Positions 7,171-9,671 of a stretch of 9,671 bases of DNA are shown in pieces. The stretch is from JAYZVT01 sp050248375. Its GTDB lineage: Bacteria > Pseudomonadota > Alphaproteobacteria > Rhizobiales > Methyloligellaceae. A program made the translations under genes and the position numbers. Positions within the stretch are counted from its first letter, which is position 1, and each line of letters starts with the position of its first letter. The DNA lies in NCBI GenBank assembly GCA_050248375.1, contig JBFWSL010000153.1, positions 1 through 9,671 of the forward strand, written 5' to 3'. The notes under the pieces are model-generated. The model was not told where the DNA came from and made no database searches. It worked only from the letters and a program-made list of their open reading frames with translations.

Positions 7171-7881
7171 ATGAACGACAGCAACAGCCGGCCCGGGGCA
7201 GGGTGGCCTCACGCGGTGGTGTTCGACCTGGACGGCACGCTGGTGCACAGCGCGCCCGACATCGCCTCGGCCCTGAACATGCTCGGCATCGAGGAGGGCT
7301 GGCGCGACTTTCCGCTCGACGAAGTGCAGCGCATGGTGGGCGGCGGCATCCCGAAGCTGGTGGAACGCACGCTCGGCGCGCTGGGCCTGCCGGCCGATCC
7401 GCGCGAGGTGTCGATCCTCGCCGGCCGCTTCATGGAGCTCTACGCGCCGCGCGCCACGGTCGAGACGAAGCTCTATCCCGGCGCCAGGGAGCTGCTGGAC
7501 CGGCTCACCGCCGGCGGCGTCAGGCTCGGGCTGTGCACCAACAAGCCGGAGGCGATTTCCCGCGACATCCTCGCCGCGCTCGGGGTGGACGGCCTGTTCG
7601 GCGCCGTGGTCGGCGGCGACAGCGGCTATCCGAAAAAGCCCGATCCCGCGCCCCTGCGCGCCGCGCTGGGCATGCTTGGCGTCATCCCCGGCGACGCCGT
7701 GATGATCGGCGACAGCGGCGCCGACGCCCATGCGGCGCGGGCGGCGGGCGTGCCGCTGGTGCTGGTCACCTACGGCTACACCCAGACGCCGGCGAGGGAG
7801 CTGCCGGCGCTGGCCCATCTCGACAGCCTGGCGGAGGTGCCGGACGCGCTCAGGCGCATCGCCGAAGCGGGCGCGGCATGA
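7171..7881 (+). CDS. gph: Phosphoglycolate phosphatase-like HAD hydrolase
   Basis: Likely converts 2-phosphoglycolate to glycolate, detoxifying the product of RuBisCO oxygenation or DNA repair. The 236-aa protein has all four HAD motifs: FDLDGT (nucleophile Asp 19, acid-base Asp 21), CTNKP (Thr 123), YPKKPDP (Lys 156) and GDSGAD (Asp 181, Asp 185). The helical cap begins APDIASALN and contains VGGGIPKLVERTL, the pattern of the Gph/CbbZ group. Motif I continues LVHS where LVDS is commonest, a tolerated change. ATG 7171 has no obvious ribosome binding site and may depend on coupling to rpe, 14 bp upstream. The stop overlaps the thiD start (ATGA). HAD specificity is hard to assign from sequence, so another sugar-phosphate substrate is possible; the neighbourhood supports Gph. 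Confidence 0.85.
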   Translation: MNDSNSRPGAGWPHAVVFDLDGTLVHSAPDIASALNMLGIEEGWRDFPLDEVQRMVGGGIPKLVERTLGALGLPADPREVSILAGRFMELYAPRATVETKLYPGARELLDRLTAGGVRLGLCTNKPEAISRDILAALGVDGLFGAVVGGDSGYPKKPDPAPLRAALGMLGVIPGDAVMIGDSGADAHAARAAGVPLVLVTYGYTQTPARELPALAHLDSLAEVPDALRRIAEAGAA

Positions 7882-8693
7882 TCCCCATCGCGCTGACCGT
7901 CGCGGGATCGGACTCCTCCGGCGGCGCCGGCATCCAGGCCGACCTGAAGACCTTCTCCGCGCTCGGCGTCTATGGCGCCAGCGTGCTCGCCGCGCTGACG
8001 GCGCAGAACACGAAGGGCGTCACGGCGATCCATGCGGTTCCGGGCGGCTTCATCCGCGCGCAGATGGATGCCGTGCTGGGCGATCTCGACGTGCGCGCCA
8101 TCAAGATCGGCATGCTCGGCACGGCGGAGGCCGCCGGGGCCGTGGCCGGTGGCCTGAAGCCCTGGCCGGACATCCCCGTGGTGCTCGATCCCGTCATGGT
8201 GGCGGCGAGCGGCGATCCGCTGCTGGCGGGCGGGGCGGAGACGGCGCTGCGGGACCTGTTCCCGCTGGCGGCGGTCATCACGCCGAACCTGGCGGAAGCC
8301 GCGAGGTTGCTCGGAACGGACCCGGCCGCCGACGAAGACGCAATGCGCGAGCAGGCGAAGGCCCTGTCGGCTTTGGGCGCGCGCGCGGTGCTGGTGAAGG
8401 GCGGACACGGGACGGGCAGCGAGGCGGTGGACATACTCCATGACGGCGGCGGGTTTCACCGTTACGCCGCGCCGCGGGTGAACACCCGCAACGTGCACGG
8501 CACCGGCTGCACGCTGTCCTCGGCCATCGCGGCGGGGCTCGCCCGGGGCATGGCACTGCCGCAGGCGGTGGGCGCGGCCAAGGAATTCCTCACCGGCGCG
8601 CTGAAGGCCGCCGACCGGCTCGGCATCGGCTCCGGCTCCGGGCCGGTGCATCACTTCTTCGATCTGTGGAAAGACGGCGACGGCCGCCAGTAG
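7878..8693 (+). CDS. thiD: Hydroxymethylpyrimidine/phosphomethylpyrimidine kinase
   Basis: Phosphorylates HMP and then HMP-phosphate to HMP diphosphate, the pyrimidine precursor joined to the thiazole unit in thiamine biosynthesis; a cytoplasmic ribokinase-fold enzyme. The 271-aa product has the ThiD N-terminus (VAGSDSSGGAGIQADLKTF, about 8-26), TAQNT, IKIGML, VLDPVMVA, ITPNLAEA, VLVKGGHG and the anion-hole motif GTGC (208-211, Cys 211), which is diagnostic for HMP kinases. The length is normal. It begins in a 4-base overlap with gph, so it is translationally coupled to it. No other thiamine gene is visible. Its product ends up in the cofactor of the transketolase encoded upstream, which may explain the grouping; that is inference. 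Confidence 0.95.
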   Translation: MIPIALTVAGSDSSGGAGIQADLKTFSALGVYGASVLAALTAQNTKGVTAIHAVPGGFIRAQMDAVLGDLDVRAIKIGMLGTAEAAGAVAGGLKPWPDIPVVLDPVMVAASGDPLLAGGAETALRDLFPLAAVITPNLAEAARLLGTDPAADEDAMREQAKALSALGARAVLVKGGHGTGSEAVDILHDGGGFHRYAAPRVNTRNVHGTGCTLSSAIAAGLARGMALPQAVGAAKEFLTGALKAADRLGIGSGSGPVHHFFDLWKDGDGRQ

Positions 8694-8703
8694 CTTGCGG
8701 CAG

Positions 8704-8719
8704 GCATGGACGGCCATGC
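8704..8719. terminator. Weak hairpin between convergent thiD and exported-protein genes
   Basis: GCATGG (8704-8709) and CCATGC (8714-8719) form a 6-bp stem with a 4-nt loop, 11 bp after the thiD stop. No T run follows on either strand, so a Rho-independent terminator is not well supported; it is the only dyad I see in the 101-bp convergent gap. Confidence 0.2.
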
Positions 8720-8794
8720 GTCCCGCCGGTCAGGGGACCATCGCCCATTCACCGGCAACAGAGCCTGCGTGATCTCTCCCGGTGCGGTCCCGGC

Positions 8795-9292
8795 TCAGAA
8801 TCCGCAGCCGGCCGCCAGGGCCCCCAAAGCGGCTTGCAGGCCCTGCGTCGGGAATACGCCCTGCCGGATGATTTCGCCGCCGGCCCGCATGCCTGCGGCG
8901 ATGGGCTGGCTGGCCTTGCCAAGATCGGTGATGAGGGCAGGCTTCACGGCGGTGACAAAGATAAGCCGGCCGTTCCTCTGATAGGCATCCTGGGCGTCGA
9001 GCGGCACCACGCCCACCCCCTCGATATGGATCAGGATGGTCGGTTCGCCCGCTTTCAATCTGTCGAGGTCCGGCTTCGAAACGGTCTGCGCCGAAGAAAA
9101 GAAAAGGTCGCGCCGATTGGCGTTGCAGGCAAACTCCAGCCGGTCGTCGCTCTTTTCGGCAAAGGCGAACGCGCGATGGACATTCTGGTCGCCGTTTCCG
9201 GGCGCCAGATACTTCCAATCGGCAAAAGCCGGCCCGGCGGACAGGATGAGCAAAATGGCGGTGAGTGACAGCAGTGAGCGGCGCGGCGGCAT
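8795..9292 (-). CDS. Exported protein of unknown function with two cysteines
   Basis: 165 aa from ATG 9292-9290, with a ribosome binding site AGGAG (plus-strand 9298-9302) 5 nt upstream. A clear signal peptide: basic PPRR, a hydrophobic core at about residues 7-20, then AGPAFA with predicted cleavage after residue 24 (AFA|DW). The mature part is about 141 aa with alternating beta-like segments, one Cys at 56 (EFACNANRR) and one near the C-terminus at 163 (AAGCGF), which could form a disulfide in the periplasm. This architecture (Trp near the N-terminus, Cys about 30 residues in, terminal Cys) recalls small periplasmic families such as IalB-like or TagO/VasI-like proteins, but I cannot assign one. 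It is transcribed toward thiD. Base composition is slightly less G/C-rich than its neighbours. Confidence 0.8.
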   Translation of the reverse strand: MPPRRSLLSLTAILLILSAGPAFADWKYLAPGNGDQNVHRAFAFAEKSDDRLEFACNANRRDLFFSSAQTVSKPDLDRLKAGEPTILIHIEGVGVVPLDAQDAYQRNGRLIFVTAVKPALITDLGKASQPIAAGMRAGGEIIRQGVFPTQGLQAALGALAAGCGF

Positions 9293-9356
9293 GGCGTCTC
9301 CTTTTTGCGTCGTGCCCGAGCCCGCCCTTCGGTCAAAGGCTGTGATCGGCACGCGT

Positions 9357-9375
9357 CGCGGTCGAGGCAACCGCG
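9357..9375. promoter_or_regulatory. Short dyad upstream of the exported-protein gene
   Basis: CGCGGT (9357-9362) and ACCGCG (9370-9375) around 7 nt, 65 bp upstream of the start at 9292 on the minus strand. It could be an operator or leader hairpin, or chance in G/C-rich DNA. The best -35/-10 pair I find in 9376-9440 on the minus strand (TTGTAT, 17 bp, TAGATG) is weak. Confidence 0.2.
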
Positions 9376-9461
9376 TTTATCGCGCAAACGGGAAGGAAAC
9401 ATCTATCGGGTGCGAAGCGGCCATACAAGGGCGTAGTATTGTAATAGCCAGACCCTTGCGG

Positions 9462-9540
9462 CGCGGCGAAGGCCCGGGGTCCATGGCGGTTCGCCGTCGC
9501 CGGCGCATGTCGCTGGACCCCGGCCTTCGCCGGGGTTTCG
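9462..9540. repeat. Copies of the left-island hairpin arm in tail-to-tail arrangement
   Basis: An arm at 9515-9540 differs by one base in the loop region from the arm at 498-523. A partial inverted arm (GGCCCGGGGTCC, 9471-9482, with related sequence from 9462) lies 32 bp upstream. Sequence after 9540 resembles the island spacer, up to CGCGGCC near 9562. Confidence 0.8.
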
Positions 9541-9564
9541 TGTCCTCTCCTGTCCCGCGGCCCG

Positions 9565-9671
9565 TAGCCCGGATGGAGCCCCCGGGTCCGGCCTCCGGCC
9601 GGCCCGAGGGGTGCAATCCGGGAACCGCCGTCCTTCCCGCTCCCGGATTGCGCTTCGCTCCATCCGGGCTA
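9565..9671. repeat. Second palindromic repeat family (TAGCCCGGATGGAGC type), inverted pair
   Basis: The right element 9642-9671, read on the minus strand, is TAGCCCGGATGGAGC then GAAGCG then CAATCCGGG. The left element 9565-9622 starts with the same 15 bases and ends TGCAATCCGGG, but its centre is replaced by about 33 G/C-only palindromic bases. The two are inverted with a 19-bp spacer (9623-9641). From memory this motif recurs in many proteobacterial intergenic regions. The array continues past the window edge. Confidence 0.8.

Noticed and set aside
7096..8717. Long minus-strand and alternative plus-strand frames over gph and thiD
   Set aside because: Shadow frames of G/C-rich genes; the HAD and ThiD motifs lie in the annotated frames.
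8666..9268. Plus-strand open frame opposite the exported-protein gene
   Set aside because: No ribosome binding site or recognisable motif; the minus strand carries a signal peptide and a good ribosome binding site.

Overview
The window looks like chromosomal DNA of a GC-rich alphaproteobacterium. The reasons are the strong G/C preference at third codon positions, the Dpp-type permeases, a pentose-phosphate/Calvin-type gene run, and dispersed palindromic repeats. The assignment rests on sequence style and protein resemblance recalled from memory, not on a search.

Layout. Positions 1-40 hold the first 13 codons of a minus-strand gene running off the left edge, probably a small GIY-YIG nuclease. 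Positions 169-574 are a dense repeat island: three copies of a ~78-bp composite palindrome (two inverted hairpin arms around a conserved spacer) plus two degenerate single arms, two of the copies lying in a recent tandem duplication. A 56-aa single-pass membrane protein (577-747, minus) ends 3 bp from the island. A 166-bp intergenic region with a strong 26-bp dyad (851-876) precedes two translationally coupled Dpp/Opp-type ABC permeases (914-1897 and 1894-2823). A small two-helix membrane protein (2892-3188) follows, probably from its own promoter.

The core is a co-directional run at 3304-8693: phosphoribulokinase, transketolase, ribulose-phosphate 3-epimerase, phosphoglycolate-phosphatase-like HAD hydrolase, and HMP/HMP-P kinase ThiD. 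Transketolase and epimerase make and interconvert pentose phosphates, phosphoribulokinase makes ribulose 1,5-bisphosphate, Gph-type enzymes remove the 2-phosphoglycolate formed by RuBisCO oxygenation, and ThiD supplies the pyrimidine half of thiamine diphosphate, the transketolase cofactor. No RuBisCO gene lies in the window. The phosphoribulokinase resembles the plant/cyanobacterial class rather than the usual proteobacterial class, and the transketolase carries an unusual histone-like basic C-terminal tail.

A convergent minus-strand gene (8795-9292) encodes a small exported protein with two cysteines. The right end (9462-9671) returns to repeats: another copy of the left-island element, apparently cut off after its spacer by a second palindrome family built on TAGCCCGGATGGAGC.

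Most of the window is conventional. The points most worth a second look are the composite palindrome family beside a putative GIY-YIG nuclease, the basic transketolase tail, and the class II-like phosphoribulokinase in this setting.
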